A DNA stretch of 64,000 nucleotides from Marinibaculum sp040216765 (GCA_040216765.1 JAVJON010000066.1:1-64000), one strand, 5' to 3'; numbered from the stretch's first letter, positions 17,718 through 31,661 are shown. Numbers and translations are program-made. Notes: generated from the letters alone by a model not told the origin.

Positions 17718-18608
17718 CTAGGGTGTGGGCCTGGCCTGGATCGGGCCGGGAATGCCCTGGAAGTACCGGAAGAACTCCGAGTTCGGCGTCAGCACCATCG
17801 TGGTGTCGTTCGCCTTCAGGGCGTTCTCGTAGGCCTGCAGGGAGCGGAAGAAGGCATAGAATTCCGGATCCTGATTGGTCGCATCGGCAAGTATCTTGGT
17901 CCGCTCGCCATCGCCCTCGCCGCGCAGGATCTCGGCATTCTTGCGCGCCTCGGCAATGAGCTCGGTGCGCTGACGATCGGCATCGGCGCGGATCCGCTCC
18001 GACAGCTCGTCGCCCTGTGCACGGATCTGGGCGGCTTCCTGCTCGCGCGCGGTCTGCATCCGCCGGAAGATCGTCTGGCTGACCTCCTCGGGGAAGTCGG
18101 CACGCTTGATCCTGACGTCGACCACTTCGATCCCGAAGCGTTCGGCCTCCCGGTTCAGGAGTTCCTGGATCTGCGTCATCACCTGCGCCCGTTCGCCGGA
18201 GACGATCGCATTCGACGGCTCCCGCCCAAGCACCTGTCGCAGGGAGGAGTTGAGGAGCGGTCCCAGGCGGGTCCGCGCACCGGCAACGGTCGTGGTGGTC
18301 TGGTAGAGCTTCAGCGGGTCGATCACGCGGAACCGCAGGAAGGCATCGACCACGAGGCGCCGCTGGTCGGAGGCGATGATCTCCTCCGGCTGCGAATCCA
18401 GCGGCAGGATGCGCTTGTCGATGAACACGACGTCCTGCACGAACGGCACCTTCACATGCAGGCCCGGCGCGCGGATCACCTGCTTCGGGTCGCCGAACTG
18501 GAAGACCAGCGCCTGCTGCGTCTCATAGACGGTGAACAGCGCGCTGGAGGCGACGATGCCAAGTGCCACGAGCACGATGGCGACGATGGTCAGGAGGGTG
18601 CGGCTCAT
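17718..18608 (-). CDS. hflC: Protease modulator HflC
   Basis: Partner of HflK in the membrane complex that surrounds and restrains FtsH. 296 residues: one N-terminal membrane segment (about 5-27), the SPFH/band 7 domain (about 30-210), and a long charged helix (AAQIRAQGDELSERIRAD). Its ATG overlaps the hflK stop by the four bases ATGA, so the two are translationally coupled. Length and order match the hflKC family. Confidence 0.95.
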   Translation of the reverse strand: MSRTLLTIVAIVLVALGIVASSALFTVYETQQALVFQFGDPKQVIRAPGLHVKVPFVQDVVFIDKRILPLDSQPEEIIASDQRRLVVDAFLRFRVIDPLKLYQTTTTVAGARTRLGPLLNSSLRQVLGREPSNAIVSGERAQVMTQIQELLNREAERFGIEVVDVRIKRADFPEEVSQTIFRRMQTAREQEAAQIRAQGDELSERIRADADRQRTELIAEARKNAEILRGEGDGERTKILADATNQDPEFYAFFRSLQAYENALKANDTTMVLTPNSEFFRYFQGIPGPIQARPTP

Positions 18609-19762
18609 TGCGACTGCCCCTGCCGGCTGGTGCCGGTCCCGGGTCGTCGCAACTCGTCCAGCGGCAGATAGGGAACCACCCCCTGCCCGCCATTCTCAGG
18701 CTGGGTGATGATCATCTTGTCGGTGCCGCTCATGATCTTCTCCATCGTCTCCAGATAGAGCCGACGGCTGGTGACGTCCTTCGCCTGGTTGTACTCGTTG
18801 TAGATCGACACGAACCGCGCCGCCTCGCCGAGTGCGGCGTCGGTCACCTGCTTCTTGTAGGCGCGGGCCTGCTGCTCGAGGCGCTGCGCCTCGCCGCGGG
18901 CGCGCGGGATGATGTCGTTGGCGTAGGTCTGCGCCTCGTTCTGCTTGCGCTCGCGGTCCGCCTGGGCGGCCTGCACGTCGCGGAACGCCTCGATCACCGC
19001 CGCCGGCGGATCCACCTTCTGCAGGTTCACCTGGGTGACCTGCACGCCGACCTTGTAGCCGTCCAGGATCTGCTGCATCAGCTCGCGGGTCGAGGCCTCG
19101 ATCGGCCGCCGTCCCTCGGTCAGGATCTGCTGGATCTCGTTCTTGCCGATCACCTCGCGCATGGCGCTCTCGGCGACATCCTTCACGGTCCCCGGCGGGT
19201 TCTCGACATTGAACAGGTACTCGCCGGCATCCTTGATCACCCAGAGCACCGAGAAGTCCACGTCGACGATATTCTCGTCGCCGGTCAGCATCAGGCTTTC
19301 CTGCGGCACGTCGGTGCCGGAGGGCATGCGCGCGCCCACCGCCTCTGCGCCCGTGCGCAGGCCGATCTCGGTGCGGCGCACCTGCGTGACCTTCGGCGTC
19401 AGCACCGTCTCCACCGGCCAGGGCCAGTGATAGTTCAGGCCCGGCAGGGTGGTGGACACCCACTTGCCGAACCGCAGCACGACGCCCTGCTCGTCCGAAT
19501 TGACGCGATAGAAACCGGAGGCCAGCCAGACCGCGATCACCACGAGGATCAGCAGGATGATGCCGCGCCCGCCGAAATTGCCGGGCAGGAAACGCCGGAA
19601 CCGGTCCTGGCCGCGCCGCAGCAGGTCCTCCAGGTTCGGTGGCTGCTGTCCGCCGCCACCGCCGCTGCCACTGCGCGGGCCCTGGCCCCAGGGGCCACCG
19701 CCCCCGCCGCCACCGCCGCCGCCCTGCCAAGGACCGCCGCCTCCCTGATTACTCCACGGCAT
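18605..19762 (-). CDS. hflK: FtsH protease activity modulator HflK
   Basis: Forms the HflKC cage with HflC around FtsH at the inner membrane. 385 residues starting MPWSNQGGG. The first 45 residues are an extreme glycine-rich segment with a run of ten Gly, then a membrane segment (about 75-95), the SPFH domain, and a C-terminal helix. The in-frame ATG at 19786 is possible, but MPW is the usual HflK start. The Gly-rich tract is coded by a GC-only stretch at 19670-19745 that may slip during replication. Confidence 0.94.
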   Translation of the reverse strand: MPWSNQGGGGPWQGGGGGGGGGGPWGQGPRSGSGGGGGQQPPNLEDLLRRGQDRFRRFLPGNFGGRGIILLILVVIAVWLASGFYRVNSDEQGVVLRFGKWVSTTLPGLNYHWPWPVETVLTPKVTQVRRTEIGLRTGAEAVGARMPSGTDVPQESLMLTGDENIVDVDFSVLWVIKDAGEYLFNVENPPGTVKDVAESAMREVIGKNEIQQILTEGRRPIEASTRELMQQILDGYKVGVQVTQVNLQKVDPPAAVIEAFRDVQAAQADRERKQNEAQTYANDIIPRARGEAQRLEQQARAYKKQVTDAALGEAARFVSIYNEYNQAKDVTSRRLYLETMEKIMSGTDKMIITQPENGGQGVVPYLPLDELRRPGTGTSRQGQSQ

Positions 19763-20030
19763 CAGCGCCACGTCCTTCCCTGTCATTCACGTATTCCGTC
19801 CCGGCCAGATGCGCCCGCCTCCCGGAAGCACGGCCCGCACGGGCATGTCGGCGGTGCCATGGGCGGTTTCCCTGCCGCCCTGCGACTGGAAACCGACCCC
19901 GGCATTTTGCCGCGACGTGCCGGGGCGTTATATCAGCCACGGCCCGGCGGGCAAATGCCACCGGCCACCGGCTCATGTCGAGCCATGCCCGGTAACGGGC
20001 AATATCGAGCATTCCCCGGAGTTATCAAGG

Positions 20031-21233
<1,203 letters not shown>

Positions 21234-21311
21234 GGCGGCGCGCAGCGGCTTCGCCGCCTGGCCGCCCAGCGCACCGGCCCCGCCGCCGCATCGCGGCAGC
21301 CTATCCAACAT

Positions 21312-21408
21312 CGTCATCCTCGGCCCTCGAGCCGAGGATCCATTCCGCCAGCAGCGCGGCACTCCACCGCCGGAGGAATGGATCCTCGGGTCAAGCCCGA
21401 GGATGACG
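21312..21408. repeat. Pair of facing palindromic repeats between mrp and the ABC permease
   Basis: Two units, 21312-21346 and 21375-21408, are inverted relative to each other. Each begins CGTCATCCTCGG (or its complement), has an internal palindrome around CCGAGGATCCATTCC, and the pair forms a large cruciform with about 28 bases between units. This is the classical alphaproteobacterial intergenic repeat layout. It lies between convergent genes, so it may act as a two-way terminator. Confidence 0.75.
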
Positions 21409-21479
21409 GGCCAGGGGGCAGGGCGAAATAGGGGGCACCTGCACGCCGCCGGGCGCACCGGCCCGGCGCCGGCGGCGGC

Positions 21480-22427
21480 CTATCGCAGCCGCGGGTTCAG
21501 CGCGTCGCGCAGCCAGTCGCCCAGCAGGTTGATCGCCAGCACCAGGATCGCCAGGGCGGCGCCGGGGAAGATGGTGATCCACCATTCGCCGGAGAACAGG
21601 AAGTCGTTGCCGATGCGGATCAGGGTGCCGAGCGAGGGCTGCGTCGGCGGCACGCCGACGCCGAGGAAGCTGAGGGTCGCCTCGGTGATCACCGCCAGCG
21701 CCAGGTTGATGGTGGCGATCACCAGCACCGGCCCCATCACGTTGGGCAGGATGTGGCGCAGCATGATCAGGCCGCGCGGGATGCCGATCAGGCGCGCGGC
21801 CTGGACATATTCCTTGTTGCGCTCGACCAGGGTGGAGCCGCGCACGGTGCGGGCATACTGCACCCAGAACGACATGCCGATGGAGAACACCAGCACCCAG
21901 AAGGCGGTGTCCTCGCGGCGCACCCCGGTCAGCAGGCCGTGCACCACGCCGTCGATCAGCAGCGCGATCAGGATCGCCGGGAAGGTCAGCTGCACGTCGG
22001 CGATGCGCATGATCACCGTGTCGAGGGTGCCGCCGACATAGCCCGACAGCAGCCCGAGCGAGATCCCCAGCACCGCCGCGAAGGCGACCGAGGCGAAACC
22101 CACGGCCAGCGAGATGCGGGCACCGTGCAGGATCGCCGAGAGCACGTCGCGGCCCTGGTCGTCTGTGCCCAGCAGGAAGCGCGGGTCGCCGCTTTCCGAC
22201 CAGACCGGCGGGGTCAGGGAATCCAGCAGCTGCAGGCTGGCGAGGTCGTAGGGATCGTGCGGCGCGATCCAGGGTGCCAGGGCGGCCCCCACCAGGAACA
22301 GCAGGGTCACGGCGGCAGCCACCATGCTGACCGGCGAGGCGAGGAAGGCATGCAGCATGTCGCTGTCCATGCCGCGTGCCAGCAGCCCCGGGGCCGACTT
22401 CCTGCCGCCTTCGGCCGGCGCGCTCAT
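21480..22427 (-). CDS. ABC transporter permease, peptide/nickel type (DppC-like)
   Basis: Second membrane subunit of a dipeptide/oligopeptide-type importer. 315 residues: a cytoplasmic N-terminus, an OppC-type N-terminal segment, LLGTDDQGRDVLSAILHGAR typical of DppC, and the EAA loop region near AARLIGIPRG. About six membrane spans. The ATG overlaps the stop of the dppB-like gene (ATGA), so both permeases are coupled. No ATP-binding subunit follows in the window. Confidence 0.92.
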   Translation of the reverse strand: MSAPAEGGRKSAPGLLARGMDSDMLHAFLASPVSMVAAAVTLLFLVGAALAPWIAPHDPYDLASLQLLDSLTPPVWSESGDPRFLLGTDDQGRDVLSAILHGARISLAVGFASVAFAAVLGISLGLLSGYVGGTLDTVIMRIADVQLTFPAILIALLIDGVVHGLLTGVRREDTAFWVLVFSIGMSFWVQYARTVRGSTLVERNKEYVQAARLIGIPRGLIMLRHILPNVMGPVLVIATINLALAVITEATLSFLGVGVPPTQPSLGTLIRIGNDFLFSGEWWITIFPGAALAILVLAINLLGDWLRDALNPRLR

Positions 22428-23401
22428 TGCACTGTCCTTTCCACCCGCAACCGCGGGTCGACGACGAAGTACAGGATGTCCACGACCAGGTTGATCAGCA
22501 CGAACAGGAAGGCGATCAGGATCAGGTAGGCGGCCATGATCGGGATATCGACGTTCTGCACCGCCTGCAGGAACAGCAGGCCCATGCCCGGCCACTGGAA
22601 CACCGTCTCGGTGATGATGGCGAAGGCGATGATCTGGCCGAGCTGCAGCCCGGTGACGGTGATCACCGGGATCAGGGTGTTCTTCAGCGCATGGCGGAAA
22701 TTCACCGCCCGGTCGCTCAGGCCGCGGGCGCGGGCGAACTTGATGAAGTCGGCGCGCAGCACCTCCAGCATCTCCGCCCGCACCAGCCGCATGATCAGGG
22801 TCATCTGGAACAGGCCCAGGGTGATCGCCGGCAGGATCAGCGCCTTCAGGCCCGAGGCGGTCAACAGGCCGGTGCGCCAGATCCCGAGGTCGACCACCTC
22901 GCCGCGGCCGAAGCTGGGCAGCACCTGCAGGTTCACCGCGAAGACGAAGATCAGCAGGATGCCGATCAGGAAGGTGGGCAGCGAGATGCCGACCAGCGAG
23001 ACGGTGAGAAACACCTTCGACAGCCAGGCATGGCGCCTTATGCCGGTATAGACCCCCATCGGGATGCCGACGCAGACCGCGAACAGGGCCGAGGCGATGG
23101 ACAGTTCCAGGGTCGCCGGCAGGCGTTCCAGGATCAGCCCCGCGACGGGCTGCTTGAACTGATAGGAGGTGCCGAAGTCGAACTGCGCCGCATTGCCGAC
23201 GAAGCGGGCGAACTGCAGCCAGATCGGCTCGTTCAGGCCGAGCCGTTCGCGCAGCGCCTCACGTTCCGCCGGCGTGGTCTCGACCCCGACCATCTGGTTC
23301 ACGGGGTCGCCCACATAGCGGAACATCAGGAAGGCAAGGGACGCCACCACCAGCATGACCAGGATGGCCTGCAGCAGGCGGCGGAGGATGAATGCCGTCA
23401 T
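22424..23401 (-). CDS. ABC transporter permease, peptide/nickel type (DppB-like)
   Basis: First membrane subunit of the same importer. 325 residues starting MTAFILRRLLQAILVML, the usual DppB first span. The LRERLGLNEPIWLQFARF periplasmic loop and the EAA region near FARARGLSDRAVNFRHAL are characteristic. About six spans. It follows the binding-protein gene by 72 bases and is coupled to the DppC-like gene. Substrate (peptides, glutathione, nickel or other) cannot be decided from the permease. Confidence 0.93.
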   Translation of the reverse strand: MTAFILRRLLQAILVMLVVASLAFLMFRYVGDPVNQMVGVETTPAEREALRERLGLNEPIWLQFARFVGNAAQFDFGTSYQFKQPVAGLILERLPATLELSIASALFAVCVGIPMGVYTGIRRHAWLSKVFLTVSLVGISLPTFLIGILLIFVFAVNLQVLPSFGRGEVVDLGIWRTGLLTASGLKALILPAITLGLFQMTLIMRLVRAEMLEVLRADFIKFARARGLSDRAVNFRHALKNTLIPVITVTGLQLGQIIAFAIITETVFQWPGMGLLFLQAVQNVDIPIMAAYLILIAFLFVLINLVVDILYFVVDPRLRVERTVQ

Positions 23402-23473
23402 GAACAGTGCCGGCGCATGCGCCGTGCGACCGGCGGGAGCGGGCGGACGAGCCGCCCGCTCCCGCCTGCGCCG

Positions 23474-25102
23474 CTACTTCTTGTTGACGTGGTAGAACAT
23501 CAGCTGGTTGTCGGCGCGCTGCACAAGGTCGATATTGTCGGACACGCCCCAGGCCAGGCCCTGCTGGTGCAGGGGGATATGCCCGACATCCTCGTGATGC
23601 ATGCGGAAGGCTTCCGCGATCATCTCGTCGCGCTTCGCCGGATCGTTCTCCACGAGGATCTTCGCGGTCAGCTCGTCCACCTTCGGGTTGCAATAGCCGC
23701 CCAGGTTGAAGGGGGATTCGCTGCCCTCGGCGGTGCGGCAATGCATCAGGTTCGATAGCACGTTCCAGCTGTCGAAGGATCCCGGGGTCCAGCCCAGCAG
23801 GTAGAACGAGGTGTCGAAGCCGTTCGACTGCAGCACCTTTGCGAAATACTTCGCCTTGGGCTGGGCGTTCAGGTTCACCTTCACGCCGATCCGCGCCAGC
23901 ATGGCGGTGACCGCCTGGCAGATCGCCTCGTCGTTCACGTAGCGGTCGTTCGGGCAGTCCATGGAGACCTCGAAGCCATCCGCATAGCCGGCATCGGCCA
24001 TCAGCTTCTTCGCCGCCTCGGGGTCGTAGGGATGGCGCTTGAACTGGTCCGAGAGCTTGAACTGGAAGGGCGAGATCATCAGCGCCGCCGGCTCCGACAG
24101 CCCGCGCATGACCTTCTGCTTGATCGCCTCGATGTCGATCGCCTGGTAGAAAGCCTGCCGCACCCGCTGGTCCTTGAAGGGATTCTTGCCCTTCACGTTG
24201 GAGTACAGCAGCTCGTCGCGCATCTGGTCCATGCCGAGGAAGATCGTGCGCAGTTCCGGCCCGGTGAGCGCCCGGGTCCCGTCATTGCTGTCGACCCGCT
24301 TCAGGTCCTGCACCGGCACCGGATAGACCATGTCCATCTCGCCCGACAGCAGGGCGGCCACCCGCGTGGCATCCGATGCGATCGGCACCAGTTCGACCCG
24401 GTCGACGTTGAACTTCTTGTCGGCCTTGTTCCACCAGTCGGCATTCTCGTCGAACACCGTCTTCACGCCGGTCTCGTGGCTGGCGACCTTGAACGGCCCC
24501 GTGCCGTTGGCGTTCAACGAGGCATAGTTCGGGTTCTCGTCGGAGGCGGAGGTGACCTTCACCGCCTCGTTCGCCTCTGCCCATTCCTTGTCCATGATGC
24601 CCCAGGTGTCCCACTCGTAGTGCAGGATGGGGTTGGGCGCGGTGAGCACGAAATCGACGGTATGGTCATCGACCTTCTCGACCTTCACGTCGGCGCCGAT
24701 CCGGGTCTTCAGGTCGGACTCCTTGGAGCGCACCCGTTCGGCGGAGAACACCACATCGTCGGCGGTGAAATCGTTGCCGTTGTGGAATTTCACGTCCTTG
24801 CGCAGATGGAAGCGCCAGCGGGTGGGCTCGATCACCTCCCAGCTCTCCGCCAGGCCGGGCTGGATCTGCAGGTCCGCGCCCCGCTTGGTCAGGCCCTCAT
24901 AGACATTGCCCAAGGTGCCCAGGGTGAAGGTCTCGTTCAGGCTGTAGGGGTCCAGCCCCCGCAACTCGCCCTGGAATGCGTACTTGAAGGTCTCCGCACC
25001 CGCCGCGGTTGCAGTCAGGGCTACGGCGCCGACAGCCAGCCCAAGGAGCGCACCGCGGCATCGCCGCGCTACCGTCCTGGCGGACATCCTGTTCTCGATC
25101 AT
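23474..25102 (-). CDS. ABC transporter substrate-binding protein, family 5
   Basis: Periplasmic receptor of the peptide-type importer. 542 residues with a signal peptide (hydrophobic about 18-36, cleavage AGA before ETFKY), then the SBP_bac_5 fold: FKYAFQGELRGLDPYS, the WRFHLRKDVKFHNG signature, and the C-terminal SFDSWN region. ATG at 25102 has AGGGG eight bases upstream. First gene of SBP-permease-permease. Family members bind di- and oligopeptides, opines or nickel; specificity is open. Confidence 0.93.
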   Translation of the reverse strand: MIENRMSARTVARRCRGALLGLAVGAVALTATAAGAETFKYAFQGELRGLDPYSLNETFTLGTLGNVYEGLTKRGADLQIQPGLAESWEVIEPTRWRFHLRKDVKFHNGNDFTADDVVFSAERVRSKESDLKTRIGADVKVEKVDDHTVDFVLTAPNPILHYEWDTWGIMDKEWAEANEAVKVTSASDENPNYASLNANGTGPFKVASHETGVKTVFDENADWWNKADKKFNVDRVELVPIASDATRVAALLSGEMDMVYPVPVQDLKRVDSNDGTRALTGPELRTIFLGMDQMRDELLYSNVKGKNPFKDQRVRQAFYQAIDIEAIKQKVMRGLSEPAALMISPFQFKLSDQFKRHPYDPEAAKKLMADAGYADGFEVSMDCPNDRYVNDEAICQAVTAMLARIGVKVNLNAQPKAKYFAKVLQSNGFDTSFYLLGWTPGSFDSWNVLSNLMHCRTAEGSESPFNLGGYCNPKVDELTAKILVENDPAKRDEMIAEAFRMHHEDVGHIPLHQQGLAWGVSDNIDLVQRADNQLMFYHVNKK

Positions 25103-25277
25103 TGAAACATCCCCTGTCGTACACGCCTTCTCCCGCCGAGTGGGGCGGACCGGCGCTGGTTGGTTGCGACTTGTGCGGCGGGAAGCGCCGCCACATGTCA
25201 GCCGCAACCAGTATCGACGCGGGACCGGGCAGGACGCAAGCCGGCCCGAGCGGAACCGGCAGGCAGGGCTGCGATCG

Positions 25278-25571
25278 TCAGGACGGGCGACCCGGCGCCT
25301 GGGTCTCCACCGTATCCCAGGACTCGCCCGCGGCAATGATACAGATCGCGTTATGGGCAGGATCGATGGCGGCGACCGTCCAGGTCTCACCGTCCGACGA
25401 GGTGTAGAGCAGCACGAGGCGCCCGTCCGCCACGCCGCGGGCGACGGGCTGCTCGTGGTACCTCTCGGCCAGCATGCGGTGGCCCTTTTCCGCGTCGACG
25501 CACATGCCGCCCTGCGCGGCAACCGGCAACAGGATCGCCAGAGCGGCGGCGGCGGCCAGAAGCGTTCTCAT
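25278..25571 (-). CDS. Small secreted protein of unknown function
   Basis: 97 residues from ATG 25571 (an alternative ATG lies four codons earlier). N-terminal signal peptide ending near AAQG, then a compact domain with two cysteines (CVDAEKGHRML and AICIIAAGESW) and a conserved-looking GETWTVAAID core. Proteins of this shape are frequent in alphaproteobacterial genomes as uncharacterised secreted proteins. Transcribed in the same direction as the ABC operon but 175 bases upstream of it, so linkage is uncertain. Confidence 0.7.
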   Translation of the reverse strand: MRTLLAAAAALAILLPVAAQGGMCVDAEKGHRMLAERYHEQPVARGVADGRLVLLYTSSDGETWTVAAIDPAHNAICIIAAGESWDTVETQAPGRPS

Positions 25572-25811
25572 CTCGGCCTCCATGGATCGTCTCCGCCGCG
25601 ATAGGGGCCGGCGCGGCGCACCGGCTGCCCGGACGGTCGGTCGCGCACCCCGTTCCCGAAGTGTCGTCCAGGAACGCCACCGGAAAATCGAAGTCTTCTC
25701 CAGCCAGCTTTCGGGGGCTTCAAGTCATCGCGACGTGTCGCGAGCATCTATGAAAATGAAATGCCAGAACAGGAATTTGGTTCCGCTTCGAATGACGGGC
25801 GCCCCCGCCGG

Positions 25812-25835
25812 GCGCACCGGCGGCGTCCGGTGCGC
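25812..25835 (-). terminator. Hairpin downstream of ppdK
   Basis: Perfect 9-bp inverted repeat (25812-25820 with 25827-25835) around a 6-base loop, about 75 bases after the ppdK stop. No T-run. The rest of the 338-base gap 25572-25909 shows no gene. Confidence 0.4.
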
Positions 25836-25909
25836 TGCCGCACCTTCCGCAGATATCGACGGGAAAGCGGGGCCGCCGATACAAGCGGGCCGGGATATCG
25901 CCCTGCCCG

Positions 25910-28627
<2,718 letters not shown>

Positions 28628-28677
28628 CTCTGCCTCGTCATCGTGGTGCCCGCCGCCATCCGGCGGCCGGTTGCCGT

Positions 28678-30723
28678 CTATCCTTCGACCTGCGAGAAAT
28701 CCGCGACTGCATCAAGGGTTCCCCTGATGCGCCGCAACAGGCGCAACCGGTTCTCGCGCAGGGCCGCATCCTCCGCATTCACCGTGACCCGGTCGAAGAA
28801 CGCATCGACCGGCTGGCGCAGGCCCGCCAGGATCGCACAGGCTGCCGCGAAATCCTCCGCCTCCAGGGCCCGCGAGGCGGTCCGGCCGGCCTCCGCCAGG
28901 GCCTCGCCAAGGGCTGCCTCCTCTGCCGCCGCGTAGCGGGCCGCATCCGGCGCCCCGTCGAAGCTGCGCCCGTCGCGCTTTTCCTCGATCGCGACGATGT
29001 TCGCGGCCCGCCGATAGGCGGCCAGCAGGTTGGCCCCGTCATCGCTCTGTAACAGATCGACCAGCGCCTGCACACGCCTGGAGAGCAGCAGGAAGTCGTC
29101 CCGGCCCTCGCCGGCGGTGCCGTCCGCCGGCGCCATGGCGGCGGCGATCAGGTCGTGCCGCACGCCGTCGTCGCGCAGATGCACCACCAGGCGGTCGGCC
29201 ATGTAGCCCAGCACCTCGTCCGCCGCCGGCCCCAGCAGCGGCCGCAGCGGCAGCCGCAGGCCGTTCTCCAGGACGATGCGGATGATCCCCAGCGCCGCGC
29301 GGCGCAGCGAGAAGGGATCGCGCGACCCGGTCGGCTTCTCGCCGATCCGGAAGAAGCAGGCCAGGGTGTCCAGCTTGTCCGCCAGGGCCGTCACGACCGC
29401 CACCGGGGCGGTCGGGCAGCCGTCGCTCGGCCCCTGCGGGGCGTAGTGCTGCGCCACCGCCTCCGCCACGGCCTCGTCCTCGCCGTCGTGCCGGGCATAG
29501 TAGCGGCCCATCACGCCCTGCAGCTCCGGGAACTCGCCGACCATCTCGCTGGTCAGGTCCGCCTTGGCCAGCAGGGCGGCCCGGTCGCAGGCGGCGGGGT
29601 CGGCGCCCGGCACCTGCGGCGCAAGCTGCGCGGCCAGGGCGCGCATGCGCGCCACCTTCTCGCCCAGGCTGCCCAGCTTCGCGTGATAGACGATGCCGTC
29701 CAGCGCCGGGACCCGGTCGGCCAGCCGGACTTTCCGGTCCTGGTCCCAGAAGAACCGGGCATCCGACAGCCTCGCGCGCAGCACGCGCTCGTTGCCGGCG
29801 ACGATCCGTGCCCCGCCATCCGTGGCCGCCATGTTGGAGACGATCACGAAGCGCGGCTGCAGCCGGCCCTGGCTGTCGTTCAGGGCGAAATACTTCTGGT
29901 GGCTGCGCATCGAGGTGACCAGCACCTCGCGCGGGATCTCCAGGAATGCCGGGTCGAAACCGCCCAGCAGCACCACCGGCCATTCCACCAGGCCCGCGGT
30001 CTCCGCCAGCAGGCCGGGATCCTCGGCGACCGCCAGCCCCTCGGCCGCGGCGGCGGCCGCGGCGGCGGTCGCGATCGCAGCCCGCCGCTCCGCCGGGTCG
30101 AGCATCACATGGGCGGCACGCAGCTTCTCCCGGTAGTCGGCAAAGCCTTCGACGGCGAAGCTGTCGGCCGCCATGAAGCGGTGCCCGCGGGTCTCGGTGC
30201 CGCTGTGCAGATGTCCGAAGGCGAAGCGCACCGGGCGGCCGTCCAGCAGTGCCAGGATCGACTGCAGCGGCCGGACCCAGCGCAGCTCGGTATCGCCCCA
30301 GCGCATGCTCTTCGGCCAGGGCAGCGCCGCCAGCGCATCGGGCAGCAGCTCGGCCAGGATGTCGCGCACCGGGCGGCCGGGGATCTCCTGCACGGCGTAG
30401 AGGAAGACGCCTTTCGGGGTTTCGCGGCGCTCGCACTGGTCGATGCTGTCCAGGCCGGCGCTGCGCAGGAAACCGGCGATGGCCTTCTCCGGGGCATCGG
30501 CCCGCGGACCGCGCCGCTCCTCGCTGCGGCCCGCCTGCTCCAGCGGCAATCCGGTGACCTGCAGTGCCAGGCGCCGCGGCGTCACGAACCCGGCGATGCC
30601 GTCGAACGCCAGGCCCTGCGCCGCCAGGCGCTCGCGCACCAGGCGCTCCAGCGCGGCGGCGGCCTCGGCCTGCATGCGGGCCGGCATCTCCTCGGCCAGG
30701 GCTTCCAGCAACAGCTCCGCCAT
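28678..30723 (-). CDS. glyS: Glycine--tRNA ligase beta subunit
   Basis: Anticodon-recognising subunit of the bacterial alpha2beta2 glycyl-tRNA synthetase. 681 residues starting MAELLLEALAEEMPARM, the standard beta-subunit start. The GGFDPAFLEIPREVL region and MRSHQKYFAL core motif are present, and the C-terminal DALR-like helical domain follows. The ATG is two bases past the glyQ stop. Length is typical. Confidence 0.96.
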   Translation of the reverse strand: MAELLLEALAEEMPARMQAEAAAALERLVRERLAAQGLAFDGIAGFVTPRRLALQVTGLPLEQAGRSEERRGPRADAPEKAIAGFLRSAGLDSIDQCERRETPKGVFLYAVQEIPGRPVRDILAELLPDALAALPWPKSMRWGDTELRWVRPLQSILALLDGRPVRFAFGHLHSGTETRGHRFMAADSFAVEGFADYREKLRAAHVMLDPAERRAAIATAAAAAAAAEGLAVAEDPGLLAETAGLVEWPVVLLGGFDPAFLEIPREVLVTSMRSHQKYFALNDSQGRLQPRFVIVSNMAATDGGARIVAGNERVLRARLSDARFFWDQDRKVRLADRVPALDGIVYHAKLGSLGEKVARMRALAAQLAPQVPGADPAACDRAALLAKADLTSEMVGEFPELQGVMGRYYARHDGEDEAVAEAVAQHYAPQGPSDGCPTAPVAVVTALADKLDTLACFFRIGEKPTGSRDPFSLRRAALGIIRIVLENGLRLPLRPLLGPAADEVLGYMADRLVVHLRDDGVRHDLIAAAMAPADGTAGEGRDDFLLLSRRVQALVDLLQSDDGANLLAAYRRAANIVAIEEKRDGRSFDGAPDAARYAAAEEAALGEALAEAGRTASRALEAEDFAAACAILAGLRQPVDAFFDRVTVNAEDAALRENRLRLLRRIRGTLDAVADFSQVEG

Positions 30724-30725
30724 GG

Positions 30726-31661
30726 TCAGCCCGCCTGCCCGGCTGTTGGGCCGGCCGCGGCGGCCTCGGCCTGCGCCGGGGCATGGCCGCGGCTTTCCAG
30801 CCAGGCGGTGCAGCTGGCCCGTGCCAGGGTCCGCACCCGGCCGATATAGGCGGCACGCTCCGCCACGCCGATCACGCCCCGGGCATCCAGCAGGTTGAAG
30901 ACATGGCTCGCCTTCATGCACTGGTCATAGGCCGGCAGCGGCAGCTTTGCCGCGGTCAGCGCCAGGCATTCCGCCTCGCACTCGGCGAAGCGGCGGACCA
31001 GCACCTCGGTATTGGCGTGCTCGAAGTTGAAGGCGGAGAATTCCCGCTCGGCCTGCAGGAAGACATCGCCATAGGTCGCGCCGGCGCCGTTCCAGTCCAG
31101 GTCGTAGACATTGTCGGCGCCCTGGACGTACATCGCCAGGCGCTCCAGGCCGTAGGTGATCTCGCCCGCGACCGGGCGGCAGTCGAAGCCGCCGACCTGC
31201 TGGAAATAGGTGAACTGCGTCACCTCCATGCCGTCGCACCAGATCTCCCAGCCCAGCCCCCAGGCGCCCAGGGTCGGGCTTTCCCAGTCATCCTCCACGA
31301 GGCGCAGGTCGTGCTGCATCGGGTCGATGCCGATCGCCCGCAGCGAGTCGAAATACAGGTCCAGGATGTTGTCCGGGCTGGGCTTCAGCAGGACCTGGAA
31401 CTGATAGTAGTGCTGCAGGCGGTTGGGGTTCTCGCCATAGCGGCCGTCCTTCGGCCGCCGCGACGGCTGCACATAGGCGGTGCGCCAGGGCTCGGGGCCA
31501 AGCGCGCGCAACGTCGTCGCCGGATGGAAGGTGCCGGCGCCGACTTCCATGTCGTAGGGTTGTAGTACGATGCAGCGGCGGGCCGCCCAGAACTGCTGAA
31601 GGGTCAGTATGAGGTCCTGGAATGACGGCGCCCCGGCTGCCGGGCGCTTAGCCATCGCCAT
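30726..31661 (-). CDS. glyQ: Glycine--tRNA ligase alpha subunit
   Basis: Catalytic subunit of the heterotetrameric glycyl-tRNA synthetase. 311 residues with the class II motifs: SFQDLILTLQQFWA, VLQPYDMEVGAGTFHPATTL near 35-55, YVQPSRRPKDGRYG, and the motif 3 region EITYGLERLAMY. ATG 31661 has AAAGG five bases upstream; a second ATG two codons later is possible. First gene of glyQ-glyS(-ppdK). Divergent from the sensor kinase across 267 bases. Confidence 0.96.
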   Translation of the reverse strand: MAMAKRPAAGAPSFQDLILTLQQFWAARRCIVLQPYDMEVGAGTFHPATTLRALGPEPWRTAYVQPSRRPKDGRYGENPNRLQHYYQFQVLLKPSPDNILDLYFDSLRAIGIDPMQHDLRLVEDDWESPTLGAWGLGWEIWCDGMEVTQFTYFQQVGGFDCRPVAGEITYGLERLAMYVQGADNVYDLDWNGAGATYGDVFLQAEREFSAFNFEHANTEVLVRRFAECEAECLALTAAKLPLPAYDQCMKASHVFNLLDARGVIGVAERAAYIGRVRTLARASCTAWLESRGHAPAQAEAAAAGPTAGQAG

